A DNA stretch of 64,000 nucleotides from Vallitaleaceae bacterium 9-2 (GCA_038396585.1 CP121691.1:682001-746000); one strand, 5' to 3'; positions 28,915 to 39,727 are shown, numbered from the stretch's first letter. Numbers and translations: made by a program. The notes: generated by a model not told the origin, from the sequence alone.

Positions 28915-30108
28915 ATGTCTAAAGCTAAATTTGAAAGAAGCAAACCACATGTTAACATTGGTACTATTGGTCACGTTGACCATGGTAAAACAACATTAAC
29001 AGCGGCAATCACTAGAACATTACATGAAAGATTAGGAACAGGTGAAGCTGTTGCATTTGATAACATTGACAAAGCTCCTGAAGAGAGAGAACGTGGAATC
29101 ACAATCTCAACATCTCACGTTGAATATGAGTCAAATGCACGTCACTATGCGCACGTTGACTGCCCAGGGCATGCCGACTACGTTAAAAACATGATCACAG
29201 GAGCTGCTCAAATGGATGGTTCAATCCTTGTTGTTGCTGCTACTGATGGTGTTATGGCTCAAACTAGAGAGCATATCCTTTTATCTCGTCAGGTTGGAGT
29301 ACCTTACATCGTAGTATTCATGAACAAATGTGATATGGTAGACGATGAAGAGTTACTTGAATTAGTAGAAATGGAAATTCGTGAGTTATTAAACGAGTAT
29401 GAATTCCCAGGTGATGACCTTCCAGTTATCCAAGGTTCAGCTCTTAAAGCTCTTGAAGATCCAAGCAGCGAATGGGGAGACAAGATTCTTGAGTTAATGG
29501 AAGCTTGTGATGAATTTATTCCAGAACCAATTCGTGATACAGATAAGCCTTTCTTGATGGCTGTTGAGGACGTATTCTCAATTACAGGACGTGGAACAGT
29601 TGCAACTGGTAAAGTTGATCGTGGTGTTCTTCATGTTCAAGATGAAGTTGAAATCGTTGGTTTATCAGAAGAAAAACGTAAAGTTGTTTGTACTGGTATC
29701 GAGATGTTCCGTAAACTTCTTGACGAAGCTCAAGCTGGTGACAACATCGGTGCATTACTTCGTGGTGTTCAACGTGATGAGATCGAGCGTGGTCAAGTAC
29801 TTGCTAAACCAGGTACAATCACTCCTCATACAAAGTTCATGGCTCAAGTTTATGTACTTAAAAAAGATGAAGGTGGCCGTCATACACCATTCTTCGCTAA
29901 CTACAGACCACAATTTTACTTTACAACAACTGACGTAACAGGCGTAATCACTTTACCAGAAGGTGTTGAAATGTGTATGCCTGGTGACAACATCGAAATG
30001 AATATCGAATTGATCGCTCCAATCGCTATGGAAAAAGGTCAAAAATTCGCGATTCGTGAAGGTGGACGTACAGTTGGTTCAGGATCTGTTGTTGAGATCA
30101 TTGAATAA
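28915..30108 (+). CDS. tuf: Elongation factor Tu
   Basis: A 397-residue EF-Tu, which carries aminoacyl-tRNA to the ribosome. It has GHVDHGKTT, the switch region with [14 protein letters not shown] and NKCD. Domains II and III are complete and end [26 protein letters not shown] precedes the ATG. A strong terminator follows. Confidence 0.98.
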   Translation: MSKAKFERSKPHVNIGTIGHVDHGKTTLTAAITRTLHERLGTGEAVAFDNIDKAPEERERGITISTSHVEYESNARHYAHVDCPGHADYVKNMITGAAQMDGSILVVAATDGVMAQTREHILLSRQVGVPYIVVFMNKCDMVDDEELLELVEMEIRELLNEYEFPGDDLPVIQGSALKALEDPSSEWGDKILELMEACDEFIPEPIRDTDKPFLMAVEDVFSITGRGTVATGKVDRGVLHVQDEVEIVGLSEEKRKVVCTGIEMFRKLLDEAQAGDNIGALLRGVQRDEIERGQVLAKPGTITPHTKFMAQVYVLKKDEGGRHTPFFANYRPQFYFTTTDVTGVITLPEGVEMCMPGDNIEMNIELIAPIAMEKGQKFAIREGGRTVGSGSVVEIIE

Positions 30109-30121
30109 TTAAGACGTTTAC

Positions 30122-30166
30122 AAAAGACTATATAAAGTCATATATGACTTTATATAGTCTTTTTTT
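30122..30166 (+). terminator. Intrinsic terminator after tuf
   Basis: An 18-bp AT-rich stem reading AGACTATATAAAGTCATA on the left arm, followed by seven or more T. It closes the str operon. Confidence 0.85.
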
Positions 30167-30182
30167 ATACGCATTTCGATTC

Positions 30183-30211
30183 TTGTTTTTGTAATCTTGA
30201 AATGCTATAAT
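30183..30211 (+). promoter_or_regulatory. Sigma-A promoter for the galactose-binding-like gene and receptor
   Basis: TTGTTT at 30183-30188, a 17-bp spacer, and TATAAT at 30206-30211. The start codon at 30251 is 40 bp downstream. Confidence 0.65.
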
Positions 30212-30250
30212 AGACTGATGTCGGACATAAAGAAAAAAAGGAGGTATATT

Positions 30251-31042
30251 ATGAAAAATATTCATATTATGCTATGCGGATCAAACGATCAAATATTAAA
30301 GCAATCTAAAGGACATGAAAGTTGTGAATTAATTTATGAAAAGGAATATCCAGAAGGGGCGTATTATGTCATTGAAACAAAGGAAAAATATTTAAAAGTT
30401 GACATAGATGAACATATCCACCCTTCGATTATCTATATTCCAGATGGTCGTATGGTATATAAAATCCCAGAAGGAGAAAAGTTAACTGCTTATCACCCAG
30501 AGGCATTTAAAGGAAGCTACCATCACGTACATATTTTAGCTGTGACAAAACAGGAACTTAAAGAAAGACGTAATATAGCCCTCAATGGCTATGACATCCG
30601 AAATGCAAAAGGATACTATCCTCATTCAGATGCCAACGTGATGACAAGAGATGAAGCTGTTTTTGAATCACGTAATGCTATCGATGGATATTTAGATAAT
30701 AAAGGTCATGGAGCTTTCCCATATCAATCATGGGGTGGAGGATTACGTGATGATCTGGAATTTGAATTATATTTTGGACGAACAGTGGTTGCTGATGAAG
30801 TTATCATAACTTTAAGAGCTGACTATGTGGATGATCATGACATTCATTGGGAAAGTGCAGTCATTGAATTTTCAGACAGTGATCGATTACCGATAAAGAT
30901 GATCAAAACGACTGAACCGCAAAGTTTTAAATTTGAAGCAAAAGAGATCGAATGGATAAAGCTGAACCATTTACAACGTGAAAAATCATCAGCGTTTTCA
31001 GCGTTATCACAAATTCAGGTGATGGGAAAAGATATAGTATAA
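30251..31042 (+). CDS. Cytoplasmic protein with galactose-binding (discoidin)-like C-terminal domain
   Basis: A 263-residue protein with no signal peptide or membrane segment. ATG 30251 is chosen because it follows AAGGAGGTATATT; an in-frame start at 30197 overlaps the promoter. Residues about 125-260 look like a galactose-binding/F5-8 type C beta-sandwich: SRNAIDG near 140, YQSWGGGLRDDLEFELYFG, then IEWIKLNHLQR at the end. The first 120 residues are not recognised. It starts the two-gene unit with the chemotaxis receptor 9 bp downstream. A link to sugar sensing is only a guess. Ligand and role are unknown. Confidence 0.65.
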   Translation: MKNIHIMLCGSNDQILKQSKGHESCELIYEKEYPEGAYYVIETKEKYLKVDIDEHIHPSIIYIPDGRMVYKIPEGEKLTAYHPEAFKGSYHHVHILAVTKQELKERRNIALNGYDIRNAKGYYPHSDANVMTRDEAVFESRNAIDGYLDNKGHGAFPYQSWGGGLRDDLEFELYFGRTVVADEVIITLRADYVDDHDIHWESAVIEFSDSDRLPIKMIKTTEPQSFKFEAKEIEWIKLNHLQREKSSAFSALSQIQVMGKDIV

Positions 31043-31051
31043 GGAGAGCAT

Positions 31052-32746
31052 ATGTTTAAAAATTTGAAATTAATGCGAAAATATCAATCAATTCTTTTGT
31101 TATTAGGCATTTTCTTTGTTGTATTTATGTTACTTATAACCAGACAAATTAACGTCGTAGAAAATGAAATAGAAATATTAAATCAAGAAGATGTTCGAGT
31201 ACAGGAATTAAAAGATATTCAAAAATTGTATCTACATGGAGATAGCTTAGTTTCAGAATATATTTCTTTAGTGATACCAGAGACTATTACAGAGTATGAA
31301 ACTGTGATTGCGTCGATTAAGACAGATGTAACAGAACTTATGAATAATAGTGAAGATGAAGAAGAAAAGCAAGCCTATGCATCAATACTTGAAAAAACAG
31401 ATCATCTTACCGTTCTTTTTAATGAAGAGATTATCTATGGTACAGACAGAGGTTTAAAAAGTCGATATGTCATAGGAAAAAATAATTATATTGACACAAA
31501 TAAAGCAATATTAACAACCTTAGACTTAATTATTGATGAATATAATCAATCAAAAATAACGGCAAACACAAACCTCACAAGTAGCTTACAAACAACACAA
31601 GTTGTATTTTTGATATTATTAATTATTGTTGGAGTAGTAAGTTATGTACTTGTATATTTACTAACACGAAATATTAGTAAGCGCTTGAAGCAATTAGTAG
31701 AAACCAATAATGAAATTAATAATAAAAATCTTAGGGTTAATCGAGTTTCAGAAGATTGTAAAGATGAGATTGGTCTGTTGGCAGCGTCTTCAAATACGAT
31801 GGTAGATACACTAAATGAAATCATAAGTGAGATGCACTCCGTTGCAAAAAATCTTGAGCAACAAGGGGAAAATGTAAAAACATCGACCAATGAAGCCAAA
31901 AGTGCCAGTGGATATATTCACACCACAATGGATGAGCTTTCATTAGCGATGAATAATCAAGCAGACGTACTCTACCAAATTGTTGAGAATATAAACACGT
32001 TGAAAGATGAAATTGTAAGTACGAACAATGAAAGTAGAAAGCTTTCAAAGGCATCCGAAGCTTTAAGTGATTTATCAACAACAGGTAATGAACTCATGGA
32101 TGATTCGATAATCAGTATGAAAAAAATAGATGAGGTTGTGAATAATGCCGTTAATATGATGAAACAATTAGAAATACATGCAAGCGGTATAACATCACTC
32201 ACCGATGTGATTAACAATATTTCAGCGCAAACCAATCTGTTATCGCTTAATGCGTCAATTGAAGCAGCTAGAGCCGGTGAAGCAGGAAAAGGCTTTGGTG
32301 TTGTCGCAGGGGAGATTGGAACCTTAGCGACTCAAGTGAATAAATCCGCATTAGATATAGAAGAGATTATTAAAAAAGTTCAATTGGAAACTCAAAAAGT
32401 TACAGCAGCATTATCAGAAGGTTATAAAGAAGTAGAAAATGGCATGGTGCAAATCAATCAATCAGCAGACACATTTGTACGTATTCATGAAGAAGCTGTA
32501 CGTGTTGAAAAACGTGCTGTAGCTATTGATAAGAATCTTGATGAAATTGAGACCAATTCAACGAATGTAGCTCAAGCCATTGATCAAATTTCATCTATTG
32601 CAGAGGAGACATCTGCAAGTATTGAGCAAACACTTAGTGGTGTCAAAGAACAAGATGAACTATTAGGAAAGATTTTAGATGAGTCGAAAAAGATGCATGC
32701 AATTTCAGGAAAATTAAATGATAACATACGTGATTTTCAAATATAA
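31052..32746 (+). CDS. Methyl-accepting chemotaxis protein
   Basis: A 564-residue receptor. Transmembrane segments are at about 13-31 and 185-207, and the 150-residue region between them lies outside the membrane and is helical, like a four-helix-bundle sensor. A HAMP domain follows at about 208-260, then the long signalling coiled coil. The tip ([20 protein letters not shown]) is recognisable. However, the usual EVR/EIR triplet after it reads EIG here, so G423 replaces a commonly conserved Arg. It presumably relays to CheA/CheW. It is translated from the same mRNA as the gene just upstream. Confidence 0.93.
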   Translation: MFKNLKLMRKYQSILLLLGIFFVVFMLLITRQINVVENEIEILNQEDVRVQELKDIQKLYLHGDSLVSEYISLVIPETITEYETVIASIKTDVTELMNNSEDEEEKQAYASILEKTDHLTVLFNEEIIYGTDRGLKSRYVIGKNNYIDTNKAILTTLDLIIDEYNQSKITANTNLTSSLQTTQVVFLILLIIVGVVSYVLVYLLTRNISKRLKQLVETNNEINNKNLRVNRVSEDCKDEIGLLAASSNTMVDTLNEIISEMHSVAKNLEQQGENVKTSTNEAKSASGYIHTTMDELSLAMNNQADVLYQIVENINTLKDEIVSTNNESRKLSKASEALSDLSTTGNELMDDSIISMKKIDEVVNNAVNMMKQLEIHASGITSLTDVINNISAQTNLLSLNASIEAARAGEAGKGFGVVAGEIGTLATQVNKSALDIEEIIKKVQLETQKVTAALSEGYKEVENGMVQINQSADTFVRIHEEAVRVEKRAVAIDKNLDEIETNSTNVAQAIDQISSIAEETSASIEQTLSGVKEQDELLGKILDESKKMHAISGKLNDNIRDFQI

Positions 32747-32774
32747 AAAAAATAAAAAAAACCAATAAAATCAC

Positions 32775-32803
32775 TTGCATTATGAGAAAAAGTAGTGTAT
32801 AAT
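32775..32803 (+). promoter_or_regulatory. Sigma-A promoter for the S10-spc supercluster
   Basis: TTGCAT at 32775-32780, a 17-bp spacer, and TATAAT at 32798-32803. It is 29 bp after the receptor stop and drives a leader of about 210 nt. Confidence 0.8.
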
Positions 32804-32809
32804 TGCAAA

Positions 32810-33022
32810 TGCTGTGACATGAGAGCGATGAAATAAGAGGTTGCTACGATAAATAAAACGTAGGTTTTCTTATGGAGCGATGTCTAGTTCAAGAAACTGA
32901 CGACAAGATCACTGTACAAATATCTTAAGAGGATTTAGCTATGTGAATCGGATGATACACGTGGACAGATGTACAGTCACCACTTGTCGTACAACAAGTA
33001 CGAAAAGGAGGCGGCTTTTTTT
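32810..33022 (+). ncRNA. Long structured leader of the S10 operon
   Basis: About 210 nt lie between promoter and rpsJ with no credible gene. CTACG/CGTAG forms a hairpin near 32850-32870. Near the 3' end two hairpins compete: ACTTGT/ACAAGT and CGTAC/GTACG share bases around 32980-33003. Then AAAAGGAGG and a T run just before the ATG. This fits a cis-acting control region for S10 operon ribosomal proteins (in other bacteria by L4), but I cannot match a named family. Confidence 0.55.
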
Positions 33023-33334
33023 ATGGCAACACAAAAAATGCGAATCAGCTTAAAGGCATACGATCACCAATTAATTGATCAATCATCACAAAAGATTATT
33101 GAAACAGCTAAAAAAACTGGAGCTAAGGTTAGCGGACCAATTCCACTACCTACAAAGAAGGAAGTAGTAACAATTCTTCGAGCTGTACATAAGTACAAAG
33201 ATTCCAGAGAGCAATTCGAAAGAAGAACTCACAAAAGATTAATCGATATCAACTTGCCAACAGCAAAAACGGTTGACGCGTTAATGCGTTTAGAGTTACC
33301 AGCTGGTGTGGATATCAAAGTAGATGTAAAATAA
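33023..33334 (+). CDS. rpsJ: 30S ribosomal protein S10 (NusE)
   Basis: A 103-residue S10, a head protein that also pairs with NusB and NusG in antitermination. ATG 33023 gives [15 protein letters not shown]; the family motif THKRLIDI is present. AAAGGAGG lies about 14 nt upstream, with a T run between it and the start codon. It is the first gene of the S10 operon. Confidence 0.97.
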   Translation: MATQKMRISLKAYDHQLIDQSSQKIIETAKKTGAKVSGPIPLPTKKEVVTILRAVHKYKDSREQFERRTHKRLIDINLPTAKTVDALMRLELPAGVDIKVDVK

Positions 33335-33426
33335 TGAACACAGTAAAAATAGACGAAGGTAGCACACCCGTCTAGGATGAATGCAGAACTCTGTATTCCG
33401 CTGTAGAAAAATCAGGAGGTGCAAGA

Positions 33427-34056
33427 ATGAATAAAGCAATAATTGCTAAGAAAATCGGTATGACGCAAATATTTGCGGAAGACGGTTCATTAGTGCCTGT
33501 AACAGTGCTTCAAGCAGGCCCATGTACAGTAACTCAAGTTAAAACAGTTGAAAATGATGGTTACAGTGCAGTTCAAGTAGGATTTATGGACAAAAAAGAA
33601 AAGCACACAACACAACCGGAACAAGGACACTTCAATAAAGCAGGCGTTACATTTAAACGTTTTGTAAAAGAATTCCGTTTAGAAAACTCAGAAGAATATG
33701 CTGTAGGACAAGAGATTTCAGCAGATATCTTCGCTGCCGGAGATACAATTGATGTATCTGGTACATCAAAAGGTAAAGGATACCAAGGTGCGATTAAGCG
33801 TCACAATCAATCAAGAGGCCCTATGGCTCATGGTTCCAAGTATCATAGATCAGCAGGTTCTATGGGTAATGCATCTTATCCGGGACGTGTATTTAAAGGT
33901 AAGAAACTAGCAGGACATATGGGATCTGAAGCGGTTACAATTCAAAACTTGGAAATAGTTAGAGTTGACGCAGATAAAAACCTTATTCTTGTTAAAGGCG
34001 CGGTACCAGGCCCTAAAAAATCTATCGTTACATTGAGAGATGCCGTTAAGGCCTAA
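33427..34056 (+). CDS. rplC: 50S ribosomal protein L3
   Basis: A 209-residue L3, an early assembly protein near the peptidyl-transferase centre. It shows [10 protein letters not shown] at the start and the [12 protein letters not shown] / [15 protein letters not shown] loop that reaches the active site. The 92-bp gap from rpsJ holds two small hairpins (GACG/CGTC near 33350, GAATGCAG/CTGTATTC near 33380). Confidence 0.97.
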   Translation: MNKAIIAKKIGMTQIFAEDGSLVPVTVLQAGPCTVTQVKTVENDGYSAVQVGFMDKKEKHTTQPEQGHFNKAGVTFKRFVKEFRLENSEEYAVGQEISADIFAAGDTIDVSGTSKGKGYQGAIKRHNQSRGPMAHGSKYHRSAGSMGNASYPGRVFKGKKLAGHMGSEAVTIQNLEIVRVDADKNLILVKGAVPGPKKSIVTLRDAVKA

Positions 34057-34079
34057 GCTTTCAGGAAGGAGGAAAACTA

Positions 34080-34700
34080 ATGGCTAAAGTTGCTGTTTAT
34101 AATATGCAAGGACAACAAGTGGAAGAACTTGAATTAAATGATGCAGTGTTTGGCGTAGATGTCAATAAGAATTTATTACATAGAGCTGTCGTAACACAAC
34201 TTGCGAACAAGCGTCAAGGGACACAAAGTTCATTGACAAGAGCAGAAGTAAGAGGTGGCGGAGCTAAACCATGGAGACAAAAAGGAACAGGTCGTGCGCG
34301 ACAAGGTTCAATTCGTTCTCCACAATGGAAAGGCGGCGGTGTTGTATTCGCACCAAAACCACGTGATTACTCAAAGAAAATGAATAAAAAAGAGCGTAGA
34401 ATTGCATTGAAATCTGCGTTATCTGCAAAAGTAATGGATCAAAAATTTATTGTTGTTGATGAGTTAAAGCTTGATGAAGTTAAGACAAAAAATATGGTTA
34501 ACGTATTAGAGAATCTTAAAGCTCAAAAAGCCCTTATCGTACTTAACAATGATGAAAAAAATGTAGTTTTATCAGCGAGAAACATTCCTACTGTAAAAAC
34601 GGCTACAACAAATACAATTAATGTATATGACTTGTTAAAATATGATGTATGTGTTGTGACGAAAGATGCAGTGGCAACAATCGAGGAGGTGTACGCATAA
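34080..34700 (+). CDS. rplD: 50S ribosomal protein L4
   Basis: A 206-residue L4. The long loop (residues about 45-100, [21 protein letters not shown]) lines the exit tunnel. L4 is a known autoregulator of the S10 operon in several bacteria, so the leader upstream of rpsJ may be its target. Its TAA stop overlaps the ATG of rplW by one base. Confidence 0.97.
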   Translation: MAKVAVYNMQGQQVEELELNDAVFGVDVNKNLLHRAVVTQLANKRQGTQSSLTRAEVRGGGAKPWRQKGTGRARQGSIRSPQWKGGGVVFAPKPRDYSKKMNKKERRIALKSALSAKVMDQKFIVVDELKLDEVKTKNMVNVLENLKAQKALIVLNNDEKNVVLSARNIPTVKTATTNTINVYDLLKYDVCVVTKDAVATIEEVYA

Positions 34701-34999
34701 TGGCAAACCTTTCTTACTATGACGTGCTGCTTAAACCTGTAATTACAGAAAAAAGTATGGAAGCTATGGGCGAAAAGAAATATACTTTCAAAGTTCATCC
34801 AGAAGCGACTAAAGTACAAATACGAGAAGCAGTTGAAAAAATGTTCAAAGGAACAAAAGTATTAAAAGTTAACACTATGAACCAAGGCGGAAAGAAAAAA
34901 CGTCGTGGAACAACAGTGGGTAAAACAGCTAAAGTTAAAAAAGCAATTGTGACTTTAACAGAAGAGAGCGAAGAAATCGAATTCTTTGATGGAATGTAA
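34700..34999 (+). CDS. rplW: 50S ribosomal protein L23
   Basis: A 99-residue L23 at the tunnel exit, docking site for trigger factor and SRP. ATG 34700 ([19 protein letters not shown]) overlaps the rplD stop in a TAATG arrangement, with GAGGAGG upstream. The longer in-frame start at 34649 would intrude deep into rplD and is rejected. Confidence 0.96.
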   Translation: MANLSYYDVLLKPVITEKSMEAMGEKKYTFKVHPEATKVQIREAVEKMFKGTKVLKVNTMNQGGKKKRRGTTVGKTAKVKKAIVTLTEESEEIEFFDGM

Positions 35000-35066
35000 T
35001 CAATCCATCAAGTAAATGACACACACGGTAGTGTGGTAATATATGTAATAGGAAAGGAGTGGCATA

Positions 35067-35903
35067 ATGGGTATCAAAAAGTACAACCCATATACACCTT
35101 CCAGAAGACACATGACTTCATCAGATTTTTCCGAGGTAACAAAGAAGAGCCCAGAAAAATCACTTGTAGTAAGTCTTAAAAAGAATTCTGGACGTAATAA
35201 TCAAGGTAAAATAACAGTAAGACATCGTGGTGGCGGACATAAGATTAAATATAGAATGATCGACTTCAAACGTAACAAAGATGGTATTCCAGCAAAAGTT
35301 ACAGCAATTGAATACGATCCAAATCGTACAGCTAATATTGCATTAATCGTCTATGCAGATGGTGAAAAACGATATATCTTAGCACCAAACAAATTAGTTG
35401 TTGGAGATACATTAATGAGTGGACCAACAGCAGAAGTTCGTATCGGTAATGCGTTACCATTAGCGAATATTCCAGTAGGTTCTCAAATTCATAACATTGA
35501 GATGAAACCAGGTAAAGGTGGACAATTAGTTCGTTCAGCAGGAAACGTAGCTCAGTTAATGGCGAAAGAAGGAAAATATGCAACACTTCGTTTACCATCA
35601 GGTGAAATGCGAATGGTTCCAATCGATTGTAAAGCGACATTAGGACAAGTTGGTAATATTGATCATGAGCTTATCACTGTTGGTAAAGCAGGTCGTAAGC
35701 GTCACATGGGATTCCGTCCAACTGTACGTGGTTCTGTAATGAACCCGAATGACCATCCACATGGTGGTGGTGAAGGTAGAGCTCCAATCGGACGTCCAAG
35801 TCCAATGACACCATGGGGTAAACCAGCACTTGGTCTTAAGACTCGTAAGAAGAAAAAACATTCGAACAAATATATTGTAAGAAAACGCGGTGGAAACAAA
35901 TAG
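35067..35903 (+). CDS. rplB: 50S ribosomal protein L2
   Basis: A 278-residue L2, required for subunit joining and peptidyl transfer. The [17 protein letters not shown]-type motif is present as [17 protein letters not shown], and the C-terminal [11 protein letters not shown] tail is complete. AAAGGAG precedes the ATG. Confidence 0.98.
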   Translation: MGIKKYNPYTPSRRHMTSSDFSEVTKKSPEKSLVVSLKKNSGRNNQGKITVRHRGGGHKIKYRMIDFKRNKDGIPAKVTAIEYDPNRTANIALIVYADGEKRYILAPNKLVVGDTLMSGPTAEVRIGNALPLANIPVGSQIHNIEMKPGKGGQLVRSAGNVAQLMAKEGKYATLRLPSGEMRMVPIDCKATLGQVGNIDHELITVGKAGRKRHMGFRPTVRGSVMNPNDHPHGGGEGRAPIGRPSPMTPWGKPALGLKTRKKKKHSNKYIVRKRGGNK

Positions 35904-35919
35904 AAGGAGGTTTTCGTAA

Positions 35920-36198
35920 ATGGCACGTTCATTGAAAAAAGGACCTTTCGCTGATGATCACTTACTAAAAAAAGTAAGAGAAGCAAACGAAAGTGGAAAT
36001 AAACAAGTAATTAAAACTTGGTCAAGACGTTCTACGATCTTCCCTGAAATGGTTGGACATACAATCGCTGTTCATGACGGCAGAAAACATGTTCCGGTAT
36101 ATATTAGTGAAGACATGGTTGGACATAAACTTGGTGAATTCGTTTTAACACGTACCTACAAAGGTCACGGAAAAGACGAAAAGAAAACAAAACGATAA
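35920..36198 (+). CDS. rpsS: 30S ribosomal protein S19
   Basis: A 92-residue head protein. [19 protein letters not shown] and the [21 protein letters not shown] core are diagnostic. Starts 16 bp after rplB behind AAGGAGG. Confidence 0.97.
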   Translation: MARSLKKGPFADDHLLKKVREANESGNKQVIKTWSRRSTIFPEMVGHTIAVHDGRKHVPVYISEDMVGHKLGEFVLTRTYKGHGKDEKKTKR

Positions 36199-36218
36199 GC
36201 GAAAGGAGGCTATAAACA

Positions 36219-36605
36219 ATGGCTAAAGGACATAGAAGTCAGATAAAACGAGAAAGAAATGCGAACAAAGATACAAGACCTAAAGCTAAAGTTTCATTCG
36301 CTCGCGTATCACCAACTAAAGCTAAACAAGTTTTAGATACAATCAAAGGTAAAGACGTTGCTACAGCACTTGGAATTTTGGCTTATACTCCAAGAAAAGG
36401 TGCTCGTGTAATCGAGAAATTATTAAAATCTGCAATTGCAAACGCAGAAAATAATAACAGTCTTGATCCATCAACGCTTTACGTTGCTGAGTGTTTTGCA
36501 AACAAAGGACCAACAATGAAGCGTATTCGACCAAGAGCGCAAGGTCGAGCGTTTAGAATAGAAAAGAAAACTAGTCATATAACAATCATCTTAAATGAAA
36601 GATAG
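36219..36605 (+). CDS. rplV: 50S ribosomal protein L22
   Basis: A 128-residue L22 whose extended hairpin (residues about 95-115, GPTMKRIRPRAQGRA) reaches the tunnel wall where macrolides bind. The N-terminal 15 residues are a Lys/Arg-rich extension relative to short family members. AAAGGAGG precedes the ATG. Confidence 0.96.
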   Translation: MAKGHRSQIKRERNANKDTRPKAKVSFARVSPTKAKQVLDTIKGKDVATALGILAYTPRKGARVIEKLLKSAIANAENNNSLDPSTLYVAECFANKGPTMKRIRPRAQGRAFRIEKKTSHITIILNER

Positions 36606-36621
36606 GTAAAGGAGGTAAAGC

Positions 36622-37278
36622 ATGGGTCAAAAAGTTAATCCTCACGGTTTACGTGTCGGCGTTATCAAAGACTGGGATTCAAAATGGTACGCTGAGAAGG
36701 ACTATGCAGATTTCTTAGTTGAAGATTATGAAATAAGAAAATTCTTGAAAAAAAAGCTTTATCAAGCGGGAGTTTCAAGAATTGAAATAGAAAGAGCTTC
36801 AGAACGATTGAAGATCGATATTCACACAGCTAAACCAGGTATCGTAATTGGTAAAGGTGGTTCAGCAATTGATGCACTACGTAAAGAAGTGCAAGAAATG
36901 ACAGCAAGCAAAGTTATCATCAATATTCAAGAAGTAAAACGTCCAGAAAAAGATTCTCAATTAGTTTCTGAAAACGTTGCATTACAACTTGAAAATCGTG
37001 TAGCTTTCAGACGTGCTATGAAGCAAGTTATGGGACGTGCATTAAAATCTGGAGCGAAAGGTATCAAAGTGACTTGTTCAGGTCGTTTAGGCGGAGCTGA
37101 GATGGCAAGAGTTGAAAGTTACAGTGAAGGTACAATTCCACTTCAAACTTTAAGAGCTGACATTGATTATGGATTTGCAGAAGCAAATACAACATATGGA
37201 AAAATCGGTGTTAAAGTTTGGATTTATCATGGTGAAGTTCTTCCAGCAAAAGCTAGTAAAGAAGGGAGAAATGCGTAA
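36622..37278 (+). CDS. rpsC: 30S ribosomal protein S3
   Basis: A 218-residue S3 with [15 protein letters not shown] and the KH-domain GxxG ([12 protein letters not shown]). It shapes the mRNA entry tunnel. Its TAA stop shares a base with the rplP ATG. Confidence 0.97.
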   Translation: MGQKVNPHGLRVGVIKDWDSKWYAEKDYADFLVEDYEIRKFLKKKLYQAGVSRIEIERASERLKIDIHTAKPGIVIGKGGSAIDALRKEVQEMTASKVIINIQEVKRPEKDSQLVSENVALQLENRVAFRRAMKQVMGRALKSGAKGIKVTCSGRLGGAEMARVESYSEGTIPLQTLRADIDYGFAEANTTYGKIGVKVWIYHGEVLPAKASKEGRNA

Positions 37279-37706
37279 TGTTAATGCCAAAAAGAGTAAA
37301 ACGTCGTAAGCAATTCCGTGGTCGTATGAAAGGAAAAGCGTTACGCGGCAATAAATTAGTACTTGGTGAATACGGTTTAGTTGCGACTGAGCCAGTATGG
37401 ATCAAGTCAAATCAAATAGAAGCAGCTCGTATAGCGATGACTCGTTATATGAAGCGTGGTGGTAAAGTTTGGATCAAAATTTTTCCAGACAAACCTGTAA
37501 CATCAAAACCTGCTGAGACACGTATGGGTTCCGGTAAAGGATCACCTGAGTACTGGGTAGCTGTAGTTAAACCAGGACGCGTAATGTTCGAAGTTGCTGG
37601 GGTACCTGAAGAAGTAGCTCGAGAAGCCCTTAGACTTGCAATGCACAAGTTGCCAGTTAAGTGTAAAATCGTTTCTAGAGCAGATTTAGAAGGCGGTGAA
37701 CAATAG
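37278..37706 (+). CDS. rplP: 50S ribosomal protein L16
   Basis: A 142-residue L16 that helps position A-site tRNA. The start [12 protein letters not shown] matches the family, so ATG 37278, overlapping the rpsC stop, is preferred to ATG 37284. The [16 protein letters not shown] motif is intact. Its TAG overlaps the rpmC GTG. Confidence 0.97.
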   Translation: MLMPKRVKRRKQFRGRMKGKALRGNKLVLGEYGLVATEPVWIKSNQIEAARIAMTRYMKRGGKVWIKIFPDKPVTSKPAETRMGSGKGSPEYWVAVVKPGRVMFEVAGVPEEVAREALRLAMHKLPVKCKIVSRADLEGGEQ

Positions 37707-37915
37707 TGAAATCTACAAAAATATTAGAAGACTTAAGAAATAAATCCGCAGCTGAGCTGCAAGAGGAATTAGTAACGGCAAAGAAAGAATTGTTCAACCT
37801 TAGATTTCAAAATGCTACGAATCAACTTGATAATACAAGTCGTATAACAGAGGTTCGTAAAACTATTGCAAGAATTCAAACGGTTATGACTGAACAATTG
37901 AAAGCTGCCAAGTAA
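37706..37915 (+). CDS. rpmC: 50S ribosomal protein L29
   Basis: A 69-residue two-helix protein near the tunnel exit. GTG start overlaps the rplP stop by one base, showing translational coupling. The [19 protein letters not shown] segment is diagnostic. Confidence 0.96.
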   Translation: MKSTKILEDLRNKSAAELQEELVTAKKELFNLRFQNATNQLDNTSRITEVRKTIARIQTVMTEQLKAAK

Positions 37916-37938
37916 TAATCGCGAAGGGAGGCAATACA

Positions 37939-38196
37939 ATGTCAGAAAGAAATCTTAGAAGAACTCGTGTAGGACGAGTATCTAGTGATAAAATGGACAA
38001 AACTATCGTTGTAGAGGTTGTAAACAGTGTAAAACATCCTTTATATGGTAAAGTTATTAAAAGAACTTATAAATTGAAAGCTCATGATGAGAACAACGAA
38101 TGCCAAATCGGAGATCGTGTAAAGGTTATGGAGACAAAGCCTATCTCTAAAGACAAAAGATGGCGTTTGGTTCAAATCGTAGAGAAAGCTAAGTAG
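37939..38196 (+). CDS. rpsQ: 30S ribosomal protein S17
   Basis: An 85-residue OB-fold protein, with [20 protein letters not shown] and [23 protein letters not shown]. It binds 16S rRNA early in assembly. AAGGGAGG precedes the ATG. Confidence 0.97.
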   Translation: MSERNLRRTRVGRVSSDKMDKTIVVEVVNSVKHPLYGKVIKRTYKLKAHDENNECQIGDRVKVMETKPISKDKRWRLVQIVEKAK

Positions 38197-38217
38197 ATAG
38201 CAGAAGGAGGTTTAAGT

Positions 38218-38586
38218 ATGATTCAACAAGAGTCAAGACTTAAAGTTGCTGATAACACAGGAGCAAAAGAACTTCTTTGTATTCGTGTGTTAGGTGGCTC
38301 AACTAGAAGATATGCAGCTATCGGAGATGTCATTGTCGCTTCTGTTAAAGATGCAACACCAGGTGGCGTTGTAAAAAAAGGTGATGTGGTTAAAGCCGTA
38401 GTTGTTAGAACAGTAAAAGGTGCACGCCGTAAAGACGGTTCATATATAAAATTCGATCAAAATGCAGCAGTTATTCTTAAAGAAGATATGAGCCCAAGAG
38501 GAACGCGTATATTTGGACCGGTTGCTAGAGAATTAAGAGAAAAGAAATACATGAAAATATTATCATTAGCACCAGAAGTACTATAA
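38218..38586 (+). CDS. rplN: 50S ribosomal protein L14
   Basis: A 122-residue L14 at the subunit interface, also the docking site for ribosome-silencing factor. [18 protein letters not shown] and the C-terminal [23 protein letters not shown] are conserved. AGAAGGAGG precedes the ATG. Confidence 0.97.
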   Translation: MIQQESRLKVADNTGAKELLCIRVLGGSTRRYAAIGDVIVASVKDATPGGVVKKGDVVKAVVVRTVKGARRKDGSYIKFDQNAAVILKEDMSPRGTRIFGPVARELREKKYMKILSLAPEVL

Positions 38587-38599
38587 GGAGGTGTACCCA

Positions 38600-38938
38600 T
38601 TGGGAAATACAAAATTAAGAACCGGTGATACAGTTATTGTAAGAGCTGGTAAAGATAAAGGTAAAGAAGGTAAAATTGTTGATGTTGATCGTAAGAACAA
38701 CAAAGTGTTAGTGCAAGGTGTCAACAAAGTAACAAAACATGCGAAGCCTAGCGCAGCGAATCAACAAGGTGGAATTATGCACCAAGAAGCATTTATTGAT
38801 GCATCAAATGTTATGTATGTACACAAAGGTAAACCTACAAAACTTGGCATCAAAGTTGAACAAGAAGAGCGTAACGGAAAGACTAAAAACGTTCGTAAAC
38901 GTGTAGCAAAGACAACTGGCGAAGTTATTGATAAATAA
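38600..38938 (+). CDS. rplX: 50S ribosomal protein L24
   Basis: A 112-residue KOW protein that starts 50S assembly. The start is read as TTG 38600 (7 nt after AAGGAGGT); an in-frame GTG at 38591 overlaps that ribosome-binding site. The KOW motif is VRAGKDKGKEGKIVDVD. A G-x-KTKN loop region near residue 95 is slightly longer than usual. Confidence 0.94.
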   Translation: MGNTKLRTGDTVIVRAGKDKGKEGKIVDVDRKNNKVLVQGVNKVTKHAKPSAANQQGGIMHQEAFIDASNVMYVHKGKPTKLGIKVEQEERNGKTKNVRKRVAKTTGEVIDK

Positions 38939-38962
38939 TTTAATCGAAAGGAGGTTACCTAA

Positions 38963-39502
38963 GTGAGTAGACTTATTGAAACTTATAATGATGAAATCAA
39001 AGATGCAATGATGAAAAAATTTGAATATAAAAGTATCATGGAAGTGCCAAAGATCGAAAAAATCGTTATTAACATGGGTGTTGGAGAAGCTAAGGAAAAT
39101 GCAAAGATTCTTGACAACGCAGTGGGAGATTTAACAAAGATCGCAGGTCAAAAACCATTGATCACAAAAGCTAAGAAATCTGTAGCTGTCTTCAAAGTAC
39201 GTGAAGGAATGAATATTGGATGTAAAGTAACATTACGCGGTAAGCGTATGTATGAATTCTTAGATCGATTGGTAAATCTTGCGTTACCTCGTGTACGTGA
39301 CTTTAGAGGTGTAAATCCAAACGCTTTTGACGGTAGAGGTAATTATGCTTTAGGACTTAAAGAACAAATCATTTTCCCAGAAATCGAGTATGATAAAATT
39401 GATAAAATTCGAGGAATGGACGTCATTTTTGTAACAACTGCAAATACTGACGAGGAAGCACGTGAATTGTTAACTTTATTCGGAATGCCGTTTAGAAAGT
39501 AA
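38963..39502 (+). CDS. rplE: 50S ribosomal protein L5
   Basis: A 179-residue L5, binding 5S rRNA and the P-site tRNA. GTG start behind AAAGGAGGTTACCTAA. The [12 protein letters not shown] and [24 protein letters not shown] segments are diagnostic. Confidence 0.97.
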   Translation: MSRLIETYNDEIKDAMMKKFEYKSIMEVPKIEKIVINMGVGEAKENAKILDNAVGDLTKIAGQKPLITKAKKSVAVFKVREGMNIGCKVTLRGKRMYEFLDRLVNLALPRVRDFRGVNPNAFDGRGNYALGLKEQIIFPEIEYDKIDKIRGMDVIFVTTANTDEEARELLTLFGMPFRK

Positions 39503-39517
39503 TAAGGAGGAGCTAGC

Positions 39518-39703
39518 ATGGCAAAAACATCCATGAAAGTAAAGCAACAACGTAAACCTAAGTTCTCTTCAAGAGCTTATACACGTTGTAGAATATGTGG
39601 ACGTCCACATTCAGTTTTGAAAAAATACGGAATTTGTAGAGTATGTTTCCGTGAATTAGCATATAAAGGACAAATCCCTGGCGTAAGAAAAGCTAGTTGG
39701 TAA
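39518..39703 (+). CDS. rpsN: 30S ribosomal protein S14, zinc type
   Basis: A 61-residue short S14 (type Z). Four cysteines, C24, C27, C40 and C43, form the zinc site. This Cys-containing form is typical of Firmicutes; a zinc-free paralogue was not seen in this window. Confidence 0.97.
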   Translation: MAKTSMKVKQQRKPKFSSRAYTRCRICGRPHSVLKKYGICRVCFRELAYKGQIPGVRKASW

Positions 39704-39727
39704 ATTTTAGGAAGGAGGAAACAAACT

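Noticed and set aside
32969-33022. Longer N-terminus for S10
   Set aside because: It is within the structured leader and would add residues foreign to S10; ATG 33023 gives the family start.
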